A DNA stretch of 13,247 nucleotides from Eggerthella sp. CAG:298 (GTDB taxonomy: Bacteria; Actinomycetota; Coriobacteriia; Coriobacteriales; Eggerthellaceae). Below the pieces are notes generated by a model. It made no database searches and was not told the origin of the DNA. It saw only the letters and a list, made by a program, of their open reading frames with translations. The first letter of the stretch is position 1; every line of letters begins with the position of its first letter. Shown one piece after another: positions 7,137 to 13,247 of the stretch. The DNA lies in the NCBI GenBank assembly GCA_000435675.1, contig FR895141.1, forward strand, positions 1 through 13,247. The letters run 5' to 3'. The position numbers were made by a program, and so were the translations under genes.

Positions 7137-8309
7137 TTGTTCGATAAACGGCTCATGAAGATGGCACCGGAAACGCGCCCATGGATCATAGCGAGCGTTC
7201 TGCTCCAATGGGTCGCCTTGATGGCTAACATCGTCTTCATCATCACGACTGGACTTGTTGCCCAAGCATTCCTTGAGAGCACCATCACCACAAATTCGAT
7301 CGGAACGCTTGGGCTTGTAGTGGCGGCCACAATGGTGATTCGAACCTTCTGTCTTACTCAGGCGCAGCGGGCGGGAGTGAAGGCAGCGAATCTCGCGAAG
7401 CGCAAGGTCCGAACCGAGGTCTACAACAAACTCGTGAACCTCGGGCCGTCCTATAGCGAAGCGGTTTCAACGGCAGAGGCGGTCCAGATTTGCGTTGAAG
7501 GAACAGAGCAGCTCGAAGGTTATTTCGGTGCCTACCTCCCCCAGTTCTTCTACGCACTGCTCGCTCCGCTCACGCTCTTTGCCTGCCTTGCTCCTCTGTG
7601 CCTTCCTGCAGCAGTCGCATTGCTTGTCTGCGTCCCCTTGATCCCCTTATCGATCGTTGCTGTTCAAAAGATCGCAAAACGCGTGATGGGAAACTACTGG
7701 GGTTCCTACATCAACCTCGGTGAAACCTTCTTGGAAAACCTTCAGGGGCTGACCACGCTCAAGATCTTCCAAGCCGATAGCGCGCGCCACCAGCAGATGA
7801 ACGAAGAGTCTGAGCGCTTCCGCAAAGCGACCATGAAGTTGCTCTCCATGCAGCTGAATTCCGTGACGGTCATGGACCTTTTCGCTTATGGCGGTGCCGC
7901 AGTCGGCATGATCATTGCGGCCCTTCAATTTGCGAGCGGCACGGTGCCGTTCTTCGCGGCGTTCGCGGTCGTTTTCCTAGCAGCAGAATTCTTCTTACCT
8001 CTGCGCGCGCTCGGCTCGTTCTTCCATACCGCAATGGGCGGCATGGCGGTAGCCGACAAGATCTTCCGTATCCTCGAGATTCCTGATCCTGTGCATGGTT
8101 CACGTGCGATCGATCCCAAGTACGCAAGCCTCACCTGTCACAACCTCACCTATTCTTATGATGGCGAGCGTCTCGTGCTCGACCACGTTGATTTCGAGGC
8201 ATCGACCAGCTCCTTTATCGGGATCGTTGGCGAAGCGGGTCGGGCAAATCCACGCTTGCTGCAATTCTCAGCGGCCGGATTTCAGGCTACGAAGGCATGG
8301 TCACGGTAG
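7137..8309 (+). CDS. 5' part of the split CydDC-like transporter (CydD-like membrane domain)
   Basis: As read, 390 residues. Residues 1-315 are a CydD-type membrane domain with about six helices. GTEQLEGYFGAYLPQFFYAL and ETFLENLQGLTTLKIF are close to the corresponding parts of CydD as I recall them. The first ATPase domain begins at about 335 (NLTYSYDGERLVLDHVDF). The true frame ends at GIVGEAG near 368; the last 22 residues (RANPRLL onwards) are out-of-frame nonsense ending at a TAG. On its own it could not bind or hydrolyse ATP. It lies 48 bases after the DUF454 gene and is probably in the same transcript. Confidence 0.8.
   Translation: MFDKRLMKMAPETRPWIIASVLLQWVALMANIVFIITTGLVAQAFLESTITTNSIGTLGLVVAATMVIRTFCLTQAQRAGVKAANLAKRKVRTEVYNKLVNLGPSYSEAVSTAEAVQICVEGTEQLEGYFGAYLPQFFYALLAPLTLFACLAPLCLPAAVALLVCVPLIPLSIVAVQKIAKRVMGNYWGSYINLGETFLENLQGLTTLKIFQADSARHQQMNEESERFRKATMKLLSMQLNSVTVMDLFAYGGAAVGMIIAALQFASGTVPFFAAFAVVFLAAEFFLPLRALGSFFHTAMGGMAVADKIFRILEIPDPVHGSRAIDPKYASLTCHNLTYSYDGERLVLDHVDFEASTSSFIGIVGEAGRANPRLLQFSAAGFQATKAWSR
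8238..8240 (+). other. Frameshift site inside Walker A
   Basis: The frame used upstream reads GEAG up to here, and the frame one base back continues with SGKST from 8240, together restoring GEAGSGKST. The third base of the glycine codon is missing. No slippery heptamer or obvious stimulatory structure is present, which speaks against programmed frameshifting. Confidence 0.85.
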
Positions 8310-10681
8310 GCGATCTTCCGCTGAAGGAGGCCTCGTTGGCTTCGCTCGCCTACACGGTAACCGTCGTCCCGCATGCGAGTCATCTATTCAAGGGCACGCT
8401 GCGCGAAAACCTCTTGATGGCTGATCCGCAAGCGACCGACCACGACCTTTGGGAGGCGCTCGCCAGATGCCGCGCGGATGCGTTCGTATGCGAATTAGGC
8501 GGTCTTGATGCGCAGATCCACGAAGACGGATCGAACCTCTCGGGCGGTCAGCGTCAGCGCATCGCGCTGGCTCGCGCGCTGCTCCACAACACTTCTATTT
8601 ATATCTTCGATGAAGCTACCTCGAACGTTAATGTCGAGAGCGAAGAGGCGATCAGCGAGGCTATTCATGAGCTGGCGCGAACTAAAACGGTCATCATGAT
8701 CGCGCATCGTCTCTCTGCGGTGAAAGAGGCCGACCGAATCTATGTGATGGATCAAGGCAAGGTCGCTGAAGAAGGCACTCACGGAGAGTTGATCGCGGAA
8801 GGCGGACAGTACGCGCACCTCTGGGAAACGCAGGCAGCGCTCGAAGCGATCACCGCACAGAAGGACAATACCGCCCATGTGCATAGCTCGAACGAATCAG
8901 TGGCAGAGCCTCCCGCCTCTGCTGAGCCGTTCGCAGCAGAGGCGAGCGCCACGCCAATTGCAGAAAACACCAGTTCGCCTACTCGACCTGCCGCATCGCA
9001 GGATCACCCTGTACCACCCACAAGACGCTATTCCCACTGGAGCGTGATGAAGGGTCTTATCGGTATGGTGCGGCCCCTTGTCGGTTACATGCTCCTTGCC
9101 GTAGGACTCGGCGTGCTCGGTTTCGTTGCCGCTATCTTCCTGACCGTCTTCGGCATGTATGCGCTCATGGATACTGCGGGCTTTTCGCTCGGCCTTGGTG
9201 CCACGGTCGCACTCGCCCTTGTAGGCGTTTGTGGCATCGTGCGCGGACCGCTTCGCTATGGCGAACAGATCTGTAACCATTATCTTGCCTTCAAGATTCT
9301 CGCGCTCGTACGCGATCGGGTGTTCGCCGCCCTGCGCAAGCTTGCCCCCGCTAAGCTCGAAGGACGCGACAAGGGAGACCTCATCTCTCTCATCACCTCC
9401 GATATCGAGCTGCTCGAAGTATTCTATGCTCATACCATCTCTCCCGTGCTCATCGCGTTCATCGTCTCCATTGGCATGGTTATCTATCTAGGGACCTTCT
9501 CCATCCAGCTCGCACTTCTAGCACTCGTCTCTTACCTGGCGATCGGTGCACTCATGCCACTCCTCGCCTCGAAGGCGAGCAAGGATTCAGGGCGCACGCT
9601 GCGCGAAGGACTCGCCTCCATCAACGCCTTCGTGCTCGATAGCCTGCGCGGCCTGCGCGAGACTCTCCAATTCAACCAAACATCCCAACGAAAGAGCGAA
9701 CTGGTCAAACGCATGGACGTTCACGCTGCGACCGAACGGAAGCTCAAGGGCAAAACAGCGCTATTCTCTGCACTCACGAGCGCCCTCATCCTCGCGCTCG
9801 ATTTCCTTATGATCGCCTGTGCAGGTCAGATGGTGGCATCGGGGAGCTTGAGCACAGGTGCAGCCTTAGTGGCCATCACCGCTTTCATGTCCTCGTTCGG
9901 CCCGGTCGTTGCCGTAGCTAATCTCGGCTCGACACTTCAACAGACCATCGCCTCAGGCGCGCGTGTGCTCGAACTGCTCGACGAGACACCGCAGACTGAA
10001 GAGATCGCACAAGGCGCGAAGCTCGATTCCTTCACGGGCGCATCAGCCTATCATGTCGACTTCAGCTACGAGCGCACCCCTATCCTGCAAAACGTGGATC
10101 TCGCGATCGAACCAGGATCGATCGTGCAGATCGCAGGCCGCAGCGGTTCAGGCAAATCGACGCTCTGCAAGTTGCTCCTTCGTTTCTGGGACACCACGCG
10201 CGGCGTGATCGAGGTATCGGACTTCGACATCCGCCAGATCGAGACGAAGAGCTTGCGCGCCCACGAAAGCTATCTTGCACAAGACACACACCTCTTCACC
10301 GGCACGCTCGCAGAGAACATCCTGATCGCCAAGCCGCACGCAACCCAGAAAGAACTCGAAGCGGCGTGCGAAAAAGCGGCGCTCACCGAGTTTATTGCGC
10401 GCCTTCCCAAAGGCCTTGAGACTCCCGTGGGCGAACTGGGCGATACCCTCTCGGGCGGCGAATGCCAGCGCATCGGACTTGCGCGCATGTTTCTGTGCGA
10501 TGCGCCCTTCATGCTCTTGGATGAACCTACCTCGAACCTTGATAGCTTGAACGAAGCAAGCATCCTGCAAGCTATCAAGGAAGGACGTGGCGAACGCACC
10601 GTGCTCTTAGTGAGCCACCGCATCTCCACCGCCTCGATCGCCGATAGGGTCGTCACTGTCGAGAACGGACGGGTGAGCTAA
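8297..10681 (+). CDS. 3' part of the split CydDC-like transporter (rest of ATPase 1, CydC-like half)
   Basis: Open for 794 residues from an in-frame internal ATG; homology continues upstream to 8240, so this ATG is not a natural start. In restored numbering: ATPase-1 signature LSGGQRQ at 468-474 and catalytic Glu493 (IFDEATS), a linker of about 60 residues rich in Ala, Ser, Pro and Glu (about 570-630), a second membrane domain (about 635-925), and ATPase 2 with Walker A GRSGSGKST at 1001-1009, LSGGECQ at 1105-1111 and Glu1130 (LLDEPTS). All these motifs are intact and no further stop occurs, so the lesion is either very recent or an artefact. Its stop shares one base with the start of the downstream regulator gene. 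Confidence 0.82.
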   Translation: MVTVGDLPLKEASLASLAYTVTVVPHASHLFKGTLRENLLMADPQATDHDLWEALARCRADAFVCELGGLDAQIHEDGSNLSGGQRQRIALARALLHNTSIYIFDEATSNVNVESEEAISEAIHELARTKTVIMIAHRLSAVKEADRIYVMDQGKVAEEGTHGELIAEGGQYAHLWETQAALEAITAQKDNTAHVHSSNESVAEPPASAEPFAAEASATPIAENTSSPTRPAASQDHPVPPTRRYSHWSVMKGLIGMVRPLVGYMLLAVGLGVLGFVAAIFLTVFGMYALMDTAGFSLGLGATVALALVGVCGIVRGPLRYGEQICNHYLAFKILALVRDRVFAALRKLAPAKLEGRDKGDLISLITSDIELLEVFYAHTISPVLIAFIVSIGMVIYLGTFSIQLALLALVSYLAIGALMPLLASKASKDSGRTLREGLASINAFVLDSLRGLRETLQFNQTSQRKSELVKRMDVHAATERKLKGKTALFSALTSALILALDFLMIACAGQMVASGSLSTGAALVAITAFMSSFGPVVAVANLGSTLQQTIASGARVLELLDETPQTEEIAQGAKLDSFTGASAYHVDFSYERTPILQNVDLAIEPGSIVQIAGRSGSGKSTLCKLLLRFWDTTRGVIEVSDFDIRQIETKSLRAHESYLAQDTHLFTGTLAENILIAKPHATQKELEAACEKAALTEFIARLPKGLETPVGELGDTLSGGECQRIGLARMFLCDAPFMLLDEPTSNLDSLNEASILQAIKEGRGERTVLLVSHRISTASIADRVVTVENGRVS

Positions 10682-11568
10682 TGAGCGCCCTGAGCATAAA
10701 AGATGACAAACTACCCGGTCGTTCGTCATCAGGCGCTGCCGATCCGATCGACGTACTCAAGCTGCGCGTCTTGCTCGCCTTCTTGAACGAGGCGCCGAAA
10801 GTCTGCACGGTGACCGGGTTCTCGAATCTCTTCGGCGAGGGCAAGCAGAAGATGAGCCGCTTGCTCATCACGATGGAAAAAGAAGGTCTGATTTGCCGTG
10901 AGAACGTGCGCAATCCCCAACTCACAGCCTATGGGCTCGAACTAGCGAAGCGCTTCGACGATCGCTACAACGTCGTGCTCAATCATCTCCTTTACGAAGG
11001 GGTCGATCTCGACAGTGCCGAGCACGACGCGCTGATCCAAGCGCTCTACCTCTCCGCCGAAGGAATCCGCACCATCCGCCAAGCAGAGCGGTGCTACCAG
11101 GCGAAATACCGACTGCGCAAGCAATCGAGCTTCAGCGGCGAAGAGCTCTGCTCCTTTCTTCCCGATGGCGAATATCGCCTCGCCTTCCTCTTCTATCGCG
11201 AAACAGCATGCGATGGCGAGATCGTCTCCATGGCCAATCGCGGATTCGAGCATCCCTGTACCCTTTCCCTCAAGGAAGGCACGGGTAAGATCCTCCTCAC
11301 TCCCCTCGTGATGGAAGCCCGCTCGAAGACCACTGGCGCACTGATGACTGGCTCGATCCGCAACCTCACCTATCTGGAGCACGGACGCTTCAAACCCGCG
11401 CATATCGAAAATGAGAGCCTGGTTATCCCCGCGAATGCGCTGAGCTTCCTGAACATGGGATCAGGGATCGGGCAGATCTTGCATGGCAGCGTGATCATGC
11501 GCATGGATTGTTCGGTTGGCACGGCGCACATGCCTGAATCGACAGCGATCTTCACCATGTTCATCTAG
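10681..11568 (+). CDS. DtxR/MntR-like winged-helix regulator with an unrecognised C-terminal domain
   Basis: Predicted transcription factor of 295 residues. A winged helix-turn-helix spans about 24-92 (recognition region TGFSNLFGEGKQKMSRLL, wing ending LTAYGLELAKRF). A helical segment at 93-133 (RYNVVLNHLLYEGVDLD, then AEHDALIQALYLSAE) resembles the DtxR/MntR dimerisation and metal-binding region. Aligned without gaps to B. subtilis MntR as I recall it, the ligands His77, Glu99, Glu102 and His103 become Tyr96, Leu118, Ala121 and Leu122, so the classic metal site appears lost. Residues 150-295 form a domain I do not recognise, ending with Met258, His268, Met273, Met275, Cys277, His283, Met284 and Met293. 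TAATG coupling to the CydDC-like gene suggests it regulates this operon or the heme-uptake operon behind it. A MarR- or Lrp-type wHTH is an alternative. Confidence 0.68.
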   Translation: MSALSIKDDKLPGRSSSGAADPIDVLKLRVLLAFLNEAPKVCTVTGFSNLFGEGKQKMSRLLITMEKEGLICRENVRNPQLTAYGLELAKRFDDRYNVVLNHLLYEGVDLDSAEHDALIQALYLSAEGIRTIRQAERCYQAKYRLRKQSSFSGEELCSFLPDGEYRLAFLFYRETACDGEIVSMANRGFEHPCTLSLKEGTGKILLTPLVMEARSKTTGALMTGSIRNLTYLEHGRFKPAHIENESLVIPANALSFLNMGSGIGQILHGSVIMRMDCSVGTAHMPESTAIFTMFI

Positions 11569-11619
11569 CCTCCGAAGGTCCGCTCCTCCTCTTGCGCCTC
11601 ATTATGCGGCTCCCCGCTT

Positions 11620-11636
11620 GGTCGGACCGCCCGACC
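11620..11636 (+). terminator. Possible weak terminator hairpin after the regulator
   Basis: GGTCGG (11620-11625) pairs with CCGACC (11631-11636) around a five-base loop and is followed by GTTTG. The stem is perfect but short and the T-run is poor, so read-through into shp is plausible. Confidence 0.35.
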
Positions 11637-11669
11637 GTTTGCTCACGATAAAGTGAACTCATCAGCCGT

Positions 11670-11691
11670 TTTGTCACAAAGCTGTGACAAA
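11670..11691. promoter_or_regulatory. Operator candidate 1: TTTGTC-N10-GACAAA
   Basis: A 22-bp inverted repeat whose nine outer bases on each side match perfectly (TTTGTCACA and TGTGACAAA around AAGC). It has the length and symmetry of a site for a dimeric regulator. The centre lies about 150 bp upstream of the predicted transcription start of shp. Confidence 0.6.
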
Positions 11692-11767
11692 TGGAATCGC
11701 GTGAAGAACAATAGTTTCCCTGGGTAAACTTACTCACTAACCCTATTTCTGCACTTATTCTCACCAT

Positions 11768-11789
11768 TTTGTCCTACTAGCGTGACAAA
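11768..11789. promoter_or_regulatory. Operator candidate 2: TTTGTC-N10-GACAAA
   Basis: Same outer hexamers and same 22-bp span as the site at 11670. The right half reads GTGACAAA as in site 1, while the left half is TTTGTCCT. It ends eight bases before the -35 box of shp, which is where an activator, or a repressor cooperating with the distant site, would bind. Confidence 0.55.
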
Positions 11790-11796
11790 CGTTCGT

Positions 11797-11825
11797 TTGA
11801 GCCTCATTTGAATCTTTCGTACTAT
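11797..11825 (+). promoter_or_regulatory. Promoter of the shp heme-uptake operon
   Basis: TTGAGC (11797-11802) and TACTAT (11820-11825) are 17 bp apart, each matching four of six consensus bases. The start of transcription would lie near 11832, about 43 bases before the shp ATG. Confidence 0.5.
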
Positions 11826-11840
11826 TTCGATCACAACAAA

Positions 11841-11856
11841 GTTAACCATAGCTAAC
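11841..11856. promoter_or_regulatory. Imperfect GTTA-N8-TAAC palindrome at the transcription start
   Basis: Twelve of sixteen positions are symmetric. It begins about nine bases after the predicted start of transcription, where a bound repressor would block RNA polymerase. It loosely recalls TTA...TAA-type DtxR boxes but does not match the full consensus. Confidence 0.3.
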
Positions 11857-11874
11857 GATTAAGAAAGGCTCACC

Positions 11875-12801
11875 ATGAGATCAAGATCTCGCGCTCTTCT
11901 CCATATCGGCATCATCCTTGCCTTCGTGACTACCTTGCTGGCAACGGCAGTTATTGCTTCCCCGGCATACGCAGTCTCGAGCGGCACCTATGTGGCAACC
12001 GCCACCCCTCATTATGCTCATCCGCACACCGGCAAGATCGAAGACTCCGGTGGCGATGGGTCGGCTACTCTCGGCCAGGCCATGACCGAATCGGCGACGG
12101 CAAATAAAGCCCTTGTCGAAGTCGATTCGGCTGGCAACACCTATGTTACCGTCCGCTTGCAGCTCATGGATAACATCAAGAACCCCAGCTTCACCGTGGA
12201 CGGATCGAATACTCAAGTGCAACTGATGCAAGAAAACGCTTCCAACAACACTGCTGATTACCGCATCTTCGTGCGGAACACGAATTCGGTCATCCGCTGC
12301 ACCATGTATGTGACCGCTATGGGCCGCGACGTGGTGTTCTACATCACCGTCGGGAACCTGAAGGCAGGCCAAGGCGATTTCATCGCTTCGATCAAGACCG
12401 CCTCGAGCGCGGGAGCGGGTGCAGCTTCAAGTGGCTCGAAGAACTCAGCCGCAACAAACAGCTCATCCTCTGGCACTCTAGATGCGCAGCCAGGACAAAA
12501 CGCTGATGGAGCCAATGGTGAGATCTCCCCTATCGAAGAAGGCCAAGTTGATGAAAATGGCCAGTTGATCTCTGATAGTGAAAACCCCGAAGCCTCTGGC
12601 GTGACTGACGCGAATGGCGATGATGGAATGCTCATGTGGATCATCTTCGATGCGGTGCTTGCCGCAGCGGTCATCGGCGTGGGCGCTTGGTACTTCATCT
12701 CTCGCAAGAAGAAAGTCGCAACAAATGCTGCCTCGAGCGCTTCAGATTCGAACGGGCACTCCAGCCGATCCAGCCAACTCGACCAGCAAGAAGATCGGTG
12801 A
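11875..12801 (+). CDS. shp: Shp-like cell-surface heme-binding protein
   Basis: Exported membrane-anchored protein of 308 residues. The signal peptide is 1-33 (cleavage after AYA). The domain at about 37-175 matches streptococcal Shp as I recall it: the HPHTGKIEDSGG segment, a GQAM motif and AMGRDVVFY. Shp binds heme with two axial methionines; Met70 (GQAM) and Met149 (AMGRD) fall at the corresponding places. In streptococci Shp hands heme to the lipoprotein HtsA of an ABC importer, and here an HtsA/IsdE-like lipoprotein follows directly. Residues 176-250 are a flexible Ser/Ala/Gly/Glu-rich stalk. A single helix (about 252-275) and RKKK (277-280) anchor the protein, and no sortase motif is seen. 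AAAGG sits six bases before the ATG. It is the first gene behind the operator-rich spacer. Confidence 0.9.
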   Translation: MRSRSRALLHIGIILAFVTTLLATAVIASPAYAVSSGTYVATATPHYAHPHTGKIEDSGGDGSATLGQAMTESATANKALVEVDSAGNTYVTVRLQLMDNIKNPSFTVDGSNTQVQLMQENASNNTADYRIFVRNTNSVIRCTMYVTAMGRDVVFYITVGNLKAGQGDFIASIKTASSAGAGAASSGSKNSAATNSSSSGTLDAQPGQNADGANGEISPIEEGQVDENGQLISDSENPEASGVTDANGDDGMLMWIIFDAVLAAAVIGVGAWYFISRKKKVATNAASSASDSNGHSSRSSQLDQQEDR

Positions 12802-12807
12802 TCGCTC

Positions 12808-13247
12808 ATGAATGCTACTTCATGGCTCGCGCGCCGTCTGGCGCGCAAAGCTAGCCTGCTCGTTGCTGCTTCGGTGCTCCTCGCGCTTACTTGCCTTGCC
12901 AGTCTAACTGGCTGCGTTGACCAACATGCGGATCAAGCAAAGACAGATGCAGCAGGAACCACCTACGAAATTGAACCCGATGCTCGCCTTGTGGCAACCT
13001 CGCCTGCTGTTGCTCAGATCTGTAATCGCCTGGACCTCGATCTGGTGGGCGTGTGCGAAACCTCTGGCACATTGCCCGATCGCTACAAGAACCTCACCAA
13101 AGTGGGTATGGCCATGAATCCTGATCTCGAGATCATCAAATCGCTCGAACCCGATCATGTGCTCTCTCCCTCCTCGCTCCAAAATGATCTTGGTCCCAAA
13201 TACGAAGGGGCAAATCTCGATGGGCTCTTTCTCGACCTCAAGAGCGT
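12808..13247 (+). CDS. isdE: IsdE/HtsA-like heme-binding lipoprotein, 5' part (cut by window edge)
   Basis: Substrate-binding lipoprotein of a heme ABC importer; the 146 residues visible are about half of the usual 290-300. A basic N-terminus and hydrophobic segment (1-35) lead to a lipobox LTGC with Cys36 as lipidation site. The mature part follows IsdE closely as I recall it: LVATSPAVAQICNRLDLDLV (61-80), TSGTLPDRYKN, then VGMAMNPDLE, in which Met103 lines up with the axial heme ligand Met78 of S. aureus IsdE. The expected histidine ligand would lie beyond the window. It starts six bases after the shp stop without a strong ribosome site, suggesting translational coupling. A permease and ATPase gene are expected downstream. 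Confidence 0.9.
   Translation, partial: MNATSWLARRLARKASLLVAASVLLALTCLASLTGCVDQHADQAKTDAAGTTYEIEPDARLVATSPAVAQICNRLDLDLVGVCETSGTLPDRYKNLTKVGMAMNPDLEIIKSLEPDHVLSPSSLQNDLGPKYEGANLDGLFLDLKS

Larger units (their letters stand above)
7137..10681 (+). pseudogene. CydD-CydC-like fused ABC transporter, frameshifted
   Basis: Two adjacent frames make one four-domain transporter (membrane-ATPase-membrane-ATPase). Restoring a single base in the glycine codon at 8238-8239 joins them into one protein of 1181 residues, the size expected of actinobacterial CydDC fusions. CydDC exports thiols and is needed to assemble cytochrome bd; structural work on the E. coli protein also argues that it moves heme. As written, the first ATPase domain stops right at its P-loop, so the gene is broken unless the missing base is a sequencing or assembly error, which the intact downstream half makes quite possible. 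The start taken is TTG 7137, behind an AAGAGGG-like ribosome site; ATG 7155 is an alternative without one. Confidence 0.85.
11569..11874. other. Regulatory spacer of 306 bp before the heme-uptake operon
   Basis: No gene seen. From left to right it holds a short GC-rich hairpin, a perfect 22-bp inverted repeat, a second repeat with the same geometry 98 bp later, a small palindrome CAAACG-TT-CGTTTG (11786-11799), a promoter, an imperfect GTTA/TAAC palindrome and the shp ribosome binding site. The richness in symmetric sites marks it as the main control region of the window. Confidence 0.75.

Noticed and set aside
8229..8310. Programmed ribosomal frameshifting to make two CydDC-like products
   Set aside because: The site GCGGGTCGG is not a slippery heptamer and I saw no stimulatory hairpin; a mutation or read error is simpler.
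1..13247. Insertion sequences, CRISPR arrays, tRNA or rRNA genes, phage genes
   Set aside because: No transposase, terminal repeats, regularly spaced repeats or RNA gene signatures were seen anywhere in the window.

Overview
The window looks like a chromosomal segment of an actinobacterium of the class Coriobacteriia (Eggerthellaceae-like). This is inferred from the medium-high GC content, the codon choice, a CydD/CydC-type exporter in one chain, and a streptococcal Shp-like heme protein next to an IsdE-like lipoprotein. The species cannot be named from the sequence.

Layout. (1) 1-210: left edge with no complete gene; the tail of a plus-strand gene may end at 48, and an overlapping minus-strand frame stays open without a start codon. 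(2) 211-1167: CorA-type divalent-cation channel. (3) 1204-2184, minus strand: AraC-family regulator, convergent with corA and divergent from the next operon. (4) 2370-6109: two overlapping half-ABC transporters of the YbtP/YbtQ-IrtA/IrtB type, closed by a strong terminator at 6124-6157. (5) 6158-6578: spacer with a good promoter, a palindrome on its -35 box and a leader of about 190 nt. (6) 6579-11568: DUF454 membrane protein, a CydD-CydC-like fused exporter split by a one-base frameshift in its first Walker A, and a DtxR/MntR-like winged-helix regulator coupled to the exporter by a TAATG overlap. (7) 11569-11874: regulatory spacer with two matching 22-bp inverted repeats and a promoter. (8) 11875-13247: Shp-like cell-surface heme protein and the start of an IsdE/HtsA-like heme-binding lipoprotein that runs off the right edge.

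Working model. The segment reads as an iron/heme homeostasis locus. Shp and the IsdE-like lipoprotein would take heme from outside and pass it to a permease/ATPase probably encoded just beyond the window. The YbtPQ-like pair, under the AraC regulator, may import an iron chelate or heme-related ligand. The CydDC-like transporter may move heme or thiols outward for cytochrome assembly or detoxification. The regulator encoded after it resembles DtxR/MntR, but by eye it lacks the metal-binding residues, and it carries a large unrecognised C-terminal domain with several Met, His and Cys residues. It is the obvious candidate to bind the paired TTTGTC-N10-GACAAA sites in front of the heme-uptake operon. 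The family assignments are firm for the transporters, CorA, AraC, DUF454, Shp and IsdE; the regulatory wiring is inference.
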